From Populus alba (Eukaryota > Streptophyta > Magnoliopsida > Malpighiales > Salicaceae): DNA of 64,000 bases. A program made the position numbers and the translations under genes. The notes under the pieces were generated by a model. It had not been told where the DNA came from. It saw only the letters and a list, made by a program, of their open reading frames with translations, and did not search any database. The stretch spans positions 15,630,169-15,694,168 of the forward strand of contig NC_133288.1 of the NCBI RefSeq assembly GCF_005239225.2. The letters run 5' to 3'. Shown here in pieces: positions 21,868-32,950 of this stretch (positions are counted from its first letter, which is position 1; each line of letters starts with the position of its first letter).

Positions 21868-23943
21868 TGTCGCACCCAAAAAAAAAAAAAAATCCTGGCG
21901 CGCGGCATCGGCTGGCGATTTTTCTCGTTGTAGCGTTTGCTTTGAATTTGTTCGTGGGAGTCGCCACCTAGTAATTTATTAAGGGCTACTAGGAAACCTG
22001 ATGTACTGGTCTTGTCAGAGATCATGGGTAAGGGACTGATTGTGGTTAGGGAAGGTATTAGCACCCCTAACACACCCTACCTGAGATAAGCTGCTTCGTG
22101 TTCTGATGTGATTTGAAAATTTAAAATATTAATTAAATTCTTAGGCTTGAATAAATCAGTTATTAAATCCCCGAATATATGTAGAAACTTGTCCTCATAT
22201 TTTCATGGAAAATACAACTTGATTTTATTTGTCCTTGAGATATTTAACCATATTTAAATTAACAAATAATTCTTTTTGTATTTTTATTTTTATAACATAA
22301 TAAAAAAAACAAACACACACACACAACCTTCTTTTTATTATTTATTTTTCTTCTTTTCTTTTCTTTTCTTTTTCTTTTTTTCTTTTACATTACATTTATA
22401 CAATAGAACAAATAACAAAAATTCAAAACAAATCAAATACAATAAAATCTAAATACACACAGCATCTAGAAATTACAAAAAGGAAAAAGGAAATCCTCGG
22501 GAACAGTGTTGCACAGCCCTGGGTGTCATCTGAACAGTGGCGGCGCGTGGACCTCACGCACCGCCGCCACTGGCGGTGCGTGGGTTCACGCGCCGCCCAG
22601 AAGAAAGAACGTGGAGCAGGGGGTTGGGTGGCTTCCTCCCCTCTTCGTTTTTCTACGGGGATGACCTGAAAAATAACCAAAGCCACAACAAACAATTGAT
22701 TTTAGTTTTTTATTTCATTGTCTTTGAAATCGGCTTCGGTTTTTTAGATCCACTCCGTTTCTCTGCCCTTCCCTTTTCTGTTTCAGGTGGGTCGGTTTGC
22801 TATGGCTTTGTCTTCTGCAGCCCGTGGCCCCTGGAGTTGTTGCGGAGATGGGCGAAGTTGCTGGCGGCGTTGAGGCGGAGGAATGGACAGATCGGTGGCG
22901 GCGAGGTTGCTGCAGAAAGGGGATGCCTTCGGTGCTGCCTAGGGGCAGATCCGTGGTGGTCTGAGAAGATGATGGGGGCTGCTCTGTGGTGGAGGAGGAG
23001 CTGGATGAAGACGGCGGACGAATCTGGCGGTGGCTGGCTTCGGTGGGTGTCTCTGCTGGTGCTGGTGCTGTTGCTGAGGGAAGAAGGAGCGGCCGAGAGG
23101 GAGAGAGTTCTGGTGACCGGCGGCTGTGGGGGGAGAGGCAGAGGTGGAAGGTCCAGTGGTGGTGGCTCCGGCGTGCTGGGGAGAGTCTGAAAAAATGGCA
23201 GGGACGACCGGTGTGTAGAAGAAAAATAATCCGGGGGGGAAGTTTGGGCTCAAAGGGAAGAAGAGAAAAAAATGAGCGGCTGTTTGGGGGCAGGGGCTGT
23301 TTGGCTGGTTTCGAAAGAAGAAAAAAAAAAAATGTCAAGGGTAGGGGGCGGTTGCCTTGAGAAAAAATGAAAATGGCCAAAAGAGAGATGACGAGGAGAT
23401 GGGAAAAAGGCTGTGGCTGTTGGCAAGCCAGCCGGGGAAGAGGAAGATGGAAAAAAAATTCAGGGGGGGGAGGCTAGCGGCTGCCTTTCGGTGAGGGAGA
23501 GAAAAAGCTAAGCTTTTAGGGTTTCAGCTGCCTCTCCCTCAAATTTCAAAATTGCCCTCATGTATCAAAAATTGCCCCCCCCTTTGTAAGTGTTGGAAAC
23601 CAGTATTTATAGGCAAAAAATATTGCCAAAGTTTTCAAAATTGGTCCCTTAACTTTCTTTTTTGTAAAATTTGATTTTTCTTGTTTTTTTGTATTTTTTT
23701 GAAAAACGAGCAATATCAACGTCGACTCGATGAGGAAAATCAATGATTTTAAAAACGACGCGTGAAAAGTCGAACGCGTTTGAAAATCTTTTGAGAAATT
23801 AAATTCTTTTTAAACGACGTTGAAAATGCTAAAATGACGAAAATATATTAAAAAACATATTTTTTGGATTTTCTTTGTTTTTCTCTATTTTTGGATTTTT
23901 TAAAAATATATAAAAAACATGGGTCAAAAATTGGGTAGCAACA
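21868..23943 (-). repeat. 5' LTR (element sense) of the nested element
   Basis: 2076 bp. Same sequence as 12948-15021, with differences confined to lengths of A, T, C or G runs as far as I can read. It contains the element's promoter. Confidence 0.95.
23604..23611 (-). promoter_or_regulatory. TATA box of the nested element's 5' LTR
   Basis: Minus-strand TATAAATA, preceded by GGCAATATTTTTTGCC. Its strand agrees with the minus orientation deduced from the primer and polypurine sites. Confidence 0.6.
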
Positions 23944-23948
23944 GATGG

Positions 23949-26341
23949 TAATGCCGTTTGGGTTATCTAATGCGCCTAGTACATTTATGAGGCTTATGAA
24001 TCATGTTTTGAGGAAGTATATTGGGCTGTTTGTTGTAGTATATTTTAACGACAACCTGGTGTATAGCAAGACCTTTGATGATCATGTGAAGCATCTTAGA
24101 GTTGTGTTTGAGACTTTGCAAGATTCTAAGTTGTATGGGAAACTCACAAAGTGTTACTTTTGCAAAGAAAGTGTCGTGTTTCTTGGATATATTATCTCTA
24201 GCAGGGGAGTTAGAGTTGATGAGGAGAAAATTGAGGCAATTCAAGACTGGCCAAAACCTGCTAGTATCACTGATGTGAGGAGTTTCCATGGTTTAGCTTC
24301 TTTCTATAGGCGATTTGTGAAAGACTTCAGCTCTATTGTTGCTCCTATGACAGAATGCTTGAAAAAAGGGAAGGAGTTTAGATGGAGTGAAGATGCGCAG
24401 AAAGCTTTTGAGCTAATTAGGGAAAAGTTGTGTACTGCTCCAGTTTTAGCACTTCCAGACTTTGCTAAAACATTTGAAATAGAGTGCGATGCTTCCGGGG
24501 TTGGAATTGGTGCTGTTTTGATGCAAGAAAAGAGACCGATTGCATTCTTCAGTGAAAAGTTAAATGGAGCGCGTTTGAACTACTCTATTTACGACAAGGA
24601 GTTCTATGCTTTGATTCGGGCTTTGGAGGTATGGCAGCACTACTTGTTGCCTAAAGAATTTGTTATACATACTGATCATGAAGCCTTGAAGTATCTTAAG
24701 GGGCAAAACAAGTTGAATCGAAGACATGCTAAATGGGTGGAGTTCATGGAGTCATTTCCTTATGTCATAAAGTACAAGAAAGGGCAAGTTAATGTGGTTG
24801 CTGATGCTCTTTCTAGGAGGTATGCACTGATCTCTATGTTGAATGCAAGGCTGATGGGTTTTGAACAGGTGAAGGATCAGTATGCCAATGATTCCTACTT
24901 TGCTAATGTGGTTGCCGAATGTGCAAAGGGAGCTTGTGATGGGTTCTTTATGCATGAAGGTTACTTGTTCAAAATGGGCAGAATGTGTATTCCTTCAGGT
25001 TTGTTACGGGAATTGCTTGTGCGAGAGGCTCATAGTGGTGGTCTTAGTGGTCATTTTGGGGAGAAGAAGACTTATGAGCTGCTGAAAGAACATTTTTTTT
25101 GGCCCAGTATGTTACGGGATGTACACAAGGTGATTGAAAGATGTGCTATTTGCAAGAGAGCTAAAGGTAAAGAGAATGCGTATGGACTATATATGCCACT
25201 GCCTATTCCAGAGCAACCATGGATGGACATTAGCATGGATTTTGTACTTGGACTACCGAGAACACAACGTGGGAAGGATTCAATAATGGTGGTGGTTGAT
25301 CGATTCTCCAAAATGTCCCATTTCATTCCTTGTACGAAAACTGACGATGCAGTACATGTTGCTGATTTGTTCTTTCAAGAGATTGTTCGTTTGCATGGAA
25401 TTCCTAAAAGCATTGTCTCTGATCGTGATACAAAGTTCTTAAGCCACTTTTGGAAGACTCTTTGGAGGAAACTTGGAACAAAGTTACTTTTCAGTACGGC
25501 ATGTCATCCACAAACTGATGGACAAACTGAGGTAGTAAACCGAACTTTATCTTCTTTGTTACGAGCTGTTATACATAAGAATTTGAAGAGTTGGGATACT
25601 TGTTTGCCGATTGTGGAGTTTGCATATAATCGTAGTGTGCATGGGGCTACAAAATTTTCACCATTTGAGGTTGTCTATGGCTTTAATCCTTGTGTTCCTA
25701 TTGATCTTGTTCATATTCCAATTGATGAGAGGACATCTATGGATGGAATTAGAAAGGCAGAATTGATGAAGAAACTACATGAGCAGGTTCGACTACATAT
25801 TAAGGAGAAAACAACAAAGTATGCTAAACAAGCTAACAAGGGGCGAAAGATGGTCAGGTTTGAACCTGGAGATCTTGTTTGGATTCATATTAGCAAGGGC
25901 AGATTTCCAAGCAAACGTAAGTCCAAGTTGATGCCAAGAGCTGACGGTCCATTTCGTATTATAGAGAAGGTGAATGACAATGCGTATAAGGTAGATCTTC
26001 CTGGTGATTACAATGTATCAGCTACTTTTAATGTTAAAGACTTATCTCCGTACTTGGATGATGATGACGATTCTGATTTGAGGACAAATCATTTTCAACC
26101 CGGGGCTGATGATGTGCATCATGGGAATTATAATCCATCTCGTAAAGCTGAATCTAATATGCAAGAGGATTCAGATGGTCCAATGACAAGAGCGAGAGCG
26201 AAACAACTACAACGGGCCTTGACGAATCAAATTGCAATGATTGAAGCTGCGTCGGAGTTAAAAATTAGCAATCAGTTTGAAATTGGTTCAAGGGTGCTTA
26301 TTTGCCTACAGTTGGAACTTGGAGATGGGAAAAGCCCTTAA
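23949..26341 (+). pseudogene. RT C-terminal half, RNase H and integrase of the outer gypsy element
   Basis: Starts at the [17 protein letters not shown] motif of RT, in frame with the half ending at 12947. The RT active-site box reads YFNDN where gypsy elements have Y-x-D-D, so a catalytic Asp is replaced by Asn. RNase H follows ([16 protein letters not shown], then [10 protein letters not shown], then ADALSRR). Integrase has the zinc-binding H-H-C-C region ending CAICKRAK and the D-D-E core ([26 protein letters not shown]). A GPF-type C-terminal module ([20 protein letters not shown]) precedes an acidic stretch. The last 77 codons, including [15 protein letters not shown], lie inside the 3' LTR. 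Confidence 0.93.
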
Positions 26342-27051
26342 TAGTTCTTTTCATGCTGGGCTACTTGTATTTGGATTGATAATGTAAGTGAAGGAACTGA
26401 TGTTGTTTACGGTCAGAACAGTAGATGGATTTGAACCCGAATTTGAAGTCATCCAATGCATGTGAAAAGAAGATTTATGTAGGTAAAATTCAAGTTCAGA
26501 ACGTGATCTTTCTATATTGTCCAACCATGATTGCATTAGACTTTTGTGTCAAAAGTTATGGCTGTTTTAAATTTCGTCTGCATATGTTTTAGAAATGTAA
26601 AAAAAAACGTCTGTTAGTTAAATTTGTCTACTTGCTTTATTAAAAGTCTAGTTTTTAGGCTTGACTTCTGTCATGTTGAATTCACCTAACTTTGGAGGGA
26701 TGTTCCAAAGATAAATATGTATCAGAATATGAAATAAACATTTTTGGCCAAGATTTGAAAACTTAATTCAGAGAATTAAGAGTTGTTCTTCCAAATTCGT
26801 TTTGTGAAGAATCATACCTGACTTATCACTCTTCAATCACAAAGAGTGTGGCGTCGAAATCCTAGATTGATCTTTGTGGCGTCCAGATCGACTTATCAAA
26901 GTATCATTCTAGTCTATCCTCCATCTTATTTACCTTAAATCACTACAATCCAGCCTAAATACCAAAAGAAAGACAACACAACCAGACCCACCCTTCATCC
27001 ATTTTCGTTAGAATCATTGTTGCCGATTTTCAAATCATTCACGGCACATCA
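26110..27051 (+). repeat. 3' LTR of the outer gypsy element
   Basis: 942 bp, followed at 27052-27056 by the GTTTT target duplication. The polyprotein stop codon (26339-26341) is inside it. The sequence just before it (CAACCCGGGGC) is a poor polypurine tract. Confidence 0.95.
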
Positions 27052-27056
27052 GTTTT

Positions 27057-29079
27057 TTTTTTACAACTTTTTTTATATGTTTTTTAATATAATTTTTAAA
27101 TTTGTATTTTACTTCTCTATTATTTTTTGTGCTTATTTATCCTCATTTAAATAGTAATTAGTTTTTAATTATATTGGATTTGTTTTAATTTTTAAGAGAT
27201 TCATATTATTCATTTGAAGTTTTCTTAATATTATATATATATATATATTAAATTTATTTTTGGAAATAAAAAATATTTATTTATTATGATATTTTTAATA
27301 TATGCAGCCATACATATTAGTTTTTTTTTTTATCCAATAAATCTTATGTGTTTGTTGATTTCTATTTCAATTTGATTTGAATAAACAAATTCATTAAGCA
27401 AAACTATGTAAATTACCCATATTAAAATATTAAATATATTGATCTACATTTGTCTTTAAGTTTTTTTTTCAATTTTTTTTTTTAAGAAAAAACATTACAA
27501 ACCCAAAATGGGTTTGTTCAGGTCTCTCTCTCTCTCTCTACTGAACTTGAATTATTTTGTCATATTCTAAAAAATATAGTTTCGAAAAGTTCTGGCGAAT
27601 TTAACTTTTTTTTCTTTTTTTTTTCTATTACTATTTTCAACATCTTAGTATTAGGTTAATGTTTGATTATTTGATCATCTATTTTTGTTATCATGTAGTT
27701 AAACAAAAAATAATATTTCAAAAAACAAATTATAATTTCATTGGAGTTAATAACCCGGTTCTCAAGTTTTGGCGTGCTAGCCCATGTTTACCCAGTTCAT
27801 AGGTTTGACAAGTTCACTTAATGACTGGATATGTTTTTTTTTTTTTTTTATCATTTAATTTTTTTTCTTGATTTTATCATTTAATATTGTACTAGTTAAG
27901 AAATAAACTGTGAATATAATTAAAAAAACAGTTTAGAAAAAAAAATTGTTATTAAACTCAATAGAGTTCATGACACGAGTCACTTGAGAACTAAAATTGA
28001 GTGAATATGTCATTGTCTTAATAATTGTTTTTGAAAAAGAATATCAATTTTTTTAAAAAAGCTAAAACATGTTTTTTACAAGTTATTAAAATTGTATTTG
28101 AACCATAAAATTAATCAATTTAATTTAAGCTAACTTTATTATGGTTTAGTTAAATAAAAATCTAGATTGCAAGAATGAAAAATATTAAGAAAATTAGTCC
28201 AATTGGCAGTGAAATGCACACCGATTAACTAGTTAATCCATAGCAATTATTAAATTGCAAGTGACAAATAAAAACTAATTAATCACTTAAGACTAAATGT
28301 GGGATATGTTTTTAAAATATATATATTTTAAAAAAATATATTTTTATTTTTAATATTAACATATCAAAATCATAAGAAAATATTAAAAATAATAATTTTA
28401 TATTTGTTTTTTAAGTTAAACACCTATAAACGCGTATAAAAATCACGATGCTCGTAGCCGAAGCTTTTACGGGTGGAGCCAAATTTGCTTCATTTCAAAT
28501 CTGTTCCCTCCACATCTCATTTTGTGCTGTGGGTTGCTTATTCCTCATGCTCATTACATTTTCAAACTTTCCACACAATTTGTCTTTCATTAAAAAAATA
28601 ACGATATAAAAATTCATGAGTATTGTTATTTGTCGATAACATGTGTCTCGAATTAACCAAAAATCACATGACAATCACCTCCACGTAGACATTTATCTTC
28701 TCCCTCTTCATTTTTTCTCTTTGAAGTTCAGACAGAAACATGATCTCTTTTTTGCTCATCTTAAGACAAAAAAACTTTATGGTGCTTATATTGTAACTGC
28801 CAGATATTTAGAGTAAAAAAGGGAGAAAGACATAAAAGAAAAGAGAAGCATAATAGAAAGAACTCCTGTCACTTTTTGATGAGACTGAATATGGTTTTTT
28901 TTTTCTTTATATAGGAAGTATCCAATAGTTACAAATTGACTACCATACAAAATTATCATGATGGTTGGGATGTGCAATTAGTAAATATATTATATAGTGA
29001 TTACATGTGATATTGGTTTGATTCATGTGAAATATATTTATTATTAATAAAAAAATTATCTTTAATAGTCATTTATATT
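27057..29079. other. AT-rich intergenic DNA
   Basis: No gene recognised. It holds a TA run near 27233-27250, a CT microsatellite at about 27521-27539, and at 28308-28410 a stretch like the dispersed AT-rich family at 47410-47590. A somewhat GC-richer patch at 28441-28560 has no open frame of note. Confidence 0.4.
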
Positions 29080-29470
29080 TGATTATCCACTATTGAGACT
29101 GTCTGGGTTATTCATTTTCGAGGCCTCATACGAGCCACCATGATGGTATCATTGCCTAAGACCATTTGAAGGTGGTGGAAGGGATGCATATCTTTCATTT
29201 GAATCCAAATTTGTTTAATATGAAGATTTGTAGCTCCACATTCATGTATTTAAAATTGCTAACTTGATAAGCCAAAACTATCTGAGCTGAATGAGTTACC
29301 CAATTTTAAGGCCTCGTCAGAGCCATTCTGAAGTCATCGTTGGTTAGATTACTGAAAGTTGGTTGAGGGGGTACACACCTTTTATTTGAATCCAATCTTG
29401 CTCAATTTAAAGGTTTGTAGATCCAAATCTATCTATTTGAATTTTCCAATGTGATCAGCCAAAACTATAA
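29080..29470 (+). repeat. Diverged tandem repeat, two ~190-bp units
   Basis: Unit 1 (about 29090-29280) and unit 2 (about 29281-29470) share GGCCTC...GAGCCA, then a GGTGG/GGTTG block, CATTTGAATCCAA (unit 2: TATTTGAATCCAA), GATTTGTAG and a GATAAGCCAAAACTAT (unit 2: GATCAGCCAAAACTAT) end. Similarity is imperfect, so the duplication is old. No coding frame. Confidence 0.6.
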
Positions 29471-30560
29471 AAAATAGAGGTTAATCGATCGAACAACGTG
29501 TAACTCGCCTTCTCTTCTTTAAGTTTGAAAAATGGGTCATTTAGGGTTTTTAATTTGTTATTGACGGATTTTAATTGAGTTCTTATTCTTCTAATTTCAT
29601 TTAATTGCACCCATAACCACCTTCAAACTTTTAATTTCATGCAATTTAACCCATGACAAATTCAATTACCAACCTTTATGTTGGCCGCCTTTTTTATTTT
29701 GGCCATTGATTCTGAATTTGTGTATTTTGATCCTTAATTGACCAACAAACTTTTAATTTTTTCAATTTGACCCCTAATTTAATCAATTCCAGCCTCTATA
29801 TTCACATGCATTTTCCATTTTGGTTATTGGTTTTGGATTTCTTCAATCAAATCCTTAATTGCTCGTCAAACTTTAATATTTATACAATTAAGCCCTTGAT
29901 TTGACCAAATTAACTCATAACAAATTTTAATTCGATCTTCAAACTTCAATTTCTTACAATTAAAGCCTAAATTAACTTCAAACATAATTTTTTTTTGTGA
30001 TTAACCCCTTAATAAATTCAAATAAATCTTTAAAAATTCTAATTAAGTTCTTAAACATCCAATTTTGAATTTTCCTTATCAAATTGAATTTTTTTTGCCA
30101 ATAAAACCTTCATCAGTCAAAAATACATTATGAAAATTTTTCAATCTTGTATATTTGATCTTTCTTAACTAGTCTTCGACAATTTCCTGAGCATTTTAGT
30201 ATACTCTTCTTGCTCATATATTTTTTTTTTCTTCCAATATTTTTAAAATTTTTTGTATGTCTTTCCCTTTTTTATGATTTGTTTTGTTTATATAGGCCCT
30301 AAATGAGTAACAACAAAAGGAATGTTGATTTCTTACTTGGATTATTTGCTTCTTTCCTTTTGATTTTCAACTTCTTTTTTTATCTCAAATTGATCTAAAT
30401 TCCCTTCCTTCCTTCGTAACACATAATCTTTGTAACTTTTTCTTCAATTTTATTCTAGGTATTCTCTTGATTTCTATGTATTTCCTTTTGTTTCTCTATG
30501 ATTTCTCTTATAACCTAACATCTTTTCCTCTCTGTTTTTTTTTCTCTCTCTATAATTTCC
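29471..30560. other. T-rich low-complexity DNA with repeated CAATTTGACCC-like phrases
   Basis: Phrases such as CAATTTGACCCCTAATTT and CAATTAAGCCCTTGATTT recur every 50-100 bp. The pattern recurs at 31270-31760 and 37330-37620, and apparently in reverse complement in the xylosidase intron near 54230-55210. Probably remains of one or more non-coding repeats. Confidence 0.35.
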
Positions 30561-31140
30561 TTTTCTTTTATTGCCTGTAAAGGGTAGGTGGTTGTGAAAC
30601 TATTTATGGTTTTGAAGGTGATTTCTTAAAACTAAACCATATGAGATTCTTTTCTATTTTTACCTCTGATATGTTAAGAGGCGATTCTTCTTCTTCTTCT
30701 TCGTCCCCTCACCTTAGATGTTTAACAAACTCTTGGAACTTCTTGAAAAAGTCAGAAACTTCATAACTGAAAATGGTTGACTGCTGGTGTATCTTCCATG
30801 AATTAATCATGGCAAATAGGAGGCCATTGAGGCCAACCAAGTCATAGATTCTATATAATGGGTGTTATCCTTCAACTAGGATTAAACCATGTTTGATTTG
30901 GTGGCCTGTAGATTTTCCACCATCGATTCAAAGTTAGGTGTATCGTTGTTTAATTTTACTAAACTAGACATGACTGCCTTAAAACAAGAAGTTGAGGGCT
31001 TCCACGTGATAGGTGGGATACAAACGTTGAAGAAGGTGACATATCCTTATAAAGGGGAATCTCCTCTATCAAATGATGGTGTTTAAAGCCCCTCGAGTGG
31101 CTAGAGATGTCACATTTATTCACATGAATATGACAACTCA
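30561..31140 (+). other. Unassigned patch of normal complexity
   Basis: Between two T-rich low-complexity zones lies about 500 bp of ordinary base composition with one 65-codon frame (30889-31086). I do not recognise the peptide. It may be part of a decayed transposon or a non-coding transcript; nothing further can be supported. Confidence 0.25.
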
Positions 31141-32560
31141 ATTAACTTTCATGGTTGAATAAGATGGTAAATAGGGGTAAGCGACGTGTCACTAGATTTC
31201 TTCATTAAATTCGAGTGATTTGTGATCTTCTTAAACTCTAAAAATTATGGTTTTTTAATTGGGATTATGTAAATTTTATTTTGGTCCTTGTTATTTCAAT
31301 TTAAGCTGAAATTTTTTTAATTAAGACAAAACTAATCAAGTTTATGCAATTAGGCCTCTAACAAAAATCAATCAAGACCTTTAAAGTCTGGCGCCTTTTC
31401 CAAAGTGGATCCTGGCTTCTAATTTGTTCAATTTAATCCCCAATTAAGACTTAAACTTTTATTTTCTTCAATTTAATCCAATTAAGCTTGTAAAAATTAA
31501 ATCTGGTCCTCTAAAATTTTAATCTTTTTAATTAAGCTCAAATTAAGCTTTCAAACTTAATTTTTCACCAATTAAATCCTTAATAAAATTAACTTGACCC
31601 ATTAAAAGTCTGATTAAGTCTTTGCATTTAATTAATTCTTTTAATTTTGACCTAAATTAATTTTAAACTTAATCAAATCTTTTATTTAGATCATTGATTA
31701 AATCAAATCAGTTTATTAAAAATTTAATTAAGTCTTCAAACTAAAGTTTTATGCAAATTTATTCATTATTCATTTAAGTCAACCTTGAATTTGCAGTACC
31801 TCTCACATTCAAGTTATTCAAAGGTATTCTAAAAAGGTCAAAGATTTATTTTGGTCCCTTTATCTCTCATTTATGCATGTAGATCCCTCTTCAACTTGTT
31901 ATTACCAACCAAGTCATTTGTCTTCCTGCATTTCTTTGATTTTTCAACCTTTTCTTTTATATAATATATATAGAAAGGTAATTTTGGAGGAACTCAAAAT
32001 CAGGTTATGATAATTATCTTTTATTTACACTGCTTATTATCTAAGGCAATAACTCAAAGAGACATTAAAAAAAAAAAAATAGTGCTAAAAAAATATTACT
32101 TAACAACGCATTATTTGAAAGGCAAGTGCTTAAATTGAAATTCTAAAAGTAGTATAATTACACGTTACACGGGTACCCCTTGCTATTTAATATTAATTAC
32201 ACTGCTGCATCATGTTTATAAGTAAGATCCCTTCTTGATCTAGAGATTATTTTTTATAGTGGTCGAATAATAATTTTATTATTTTTAAATATTTTTATTT
32301 TAAATTTTTATTTGTTAATATTTTGATGTATTATATTAAGAATAAATTTTATAAAATAAAAAATATTATTTTAATATAATTAAAAAAATTCAAAAAATAA
32401 CTACAACCACTGTGAAACACCTCTAGACACCGAAACATCATCACAAGCAAAAAATTAAAGTTCGGGTATCTCGAGAAGAGAAGTAACCGGTGGTGCACGA
32501 ACTGACACCAACTTGAGCAAGAAGCCAAGTGTGTCTAGCGTGTTTGGTGGGTCCCTAATG
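31141..32560. other. AT-rich intergenic DNA
   Basis: No gene recognised. T-rich repeated phrases occupy 31270-31760. The stretch at 32280-32400 resembles the dispersed AT-rich family at 47410-47590. Confidence 0.4.
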
Positions 32561-32643
32561 CTTTTCTAGTATCTTTTCCACGCGGTTTCAGTCAGCCTGC
32601 CGTTTCGTTTTCTTCTTTCAATAATATGAGCTGTCCCTTCTGA

Positions 32644-32909
32644 CACGTGTCTATACCCTTTGATACAGGATGTTAGAGCTGCTGCTGTCATGCAAGTCTC
32701 TGAACCGTGAGGGCCTTGTGGGATGGAAGGAGGACAAACCAGGACCTTTTCAACCACCACCAGCTGGTCCAGCTCTATATACTATAGAGAGCTAAACTCA
32801 CGTGAGGTCAGAGGGACTGGTAAGGGCTATTGATTGTTTTTCACTCTTTTCCTTTCCGTTTCTTTTAAAATTACTGGTAAATCACGTGAGGTCAGTGGGC
32901 CGACACGTG
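32644..32909. promoter_or_regulatory. Cluster of four CACGTG boxes
   Basis: CACGTG occurs at 32644-32649, 32799-32804, 32883-32888 and 32904-32909. The middle two sit in the direct repeat TCACGTGAGGTCAG (32798-32811 and 32882-32895). A TATA-like CTATATACTATAG lies at 32775-32786 between them. The area is GC-richer than its surroundings but has no recognisable coding region. Confidence 0.35.
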
Positions 32910-32950
32910 GGACGTTGCTCCAAAGTCGTACGGTGTCTCCCAGGCCCGTG

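Larger units (their letters stand above)
12948..23943 (-). mobile_element. Nested non-coding LTR element (LARD-like, Ogre/Tat-type signals)
   Basis: LTRs are 12948-15021 (2074 bp) and 21868-23943 (2076 bp). Target duplications GATGG lie at 12943-12947 and 23944-23948. Terminal bases on the plus strand are TGTCGCACCC...TAGCAACA. Orientation is minus: the primer site adjoins the right LTR (21846-21864), the polypurine tract adjoins the left LTR (15022-15035), and the LTR TATA box is on the minus strand. The 6.8-kb interior has no long reading frame and no recognisable gag or pol, so the element must be moved in trans. Primer-site sequence, LTR end motifs and tandem repeats beside the 3' LTR recall Ogre/Tat-lineage gypsy elements; that assignment is from memory. 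Confidence 0.88.
9667..27051 (+). mobile_element. Outer Ty3/gypsy LTR retrotransposon, interrupted by a nested element
   Basis: LTRs are 9667-10608 and 26110-27051, both 942 bp. They start TGATGT and end ACATCA, and I count three substitutions between them. Flanking target duplications are GTTTT (9662-9666 and 27052-27056). A primer site for initiator methionine tRNA follows the 5' LTR. Domain order is gag, protease, reverse transcriptase, RNase H, integrase, the Ty3/gypsy order. Without the inner insertion (12948-23943 plus one 5-bp duplication) the element is about 6.4 kb. It is not functional as written: there is an in-frame stop at 12377, a changed RT catalytic residue, and the nested insertion. 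A canonical chromodomain is not evident, and the coding frame enters the 3' LTR. This recalls the CRM group, but lineage assignment needs a phylogeny. Confidence 0.95.
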
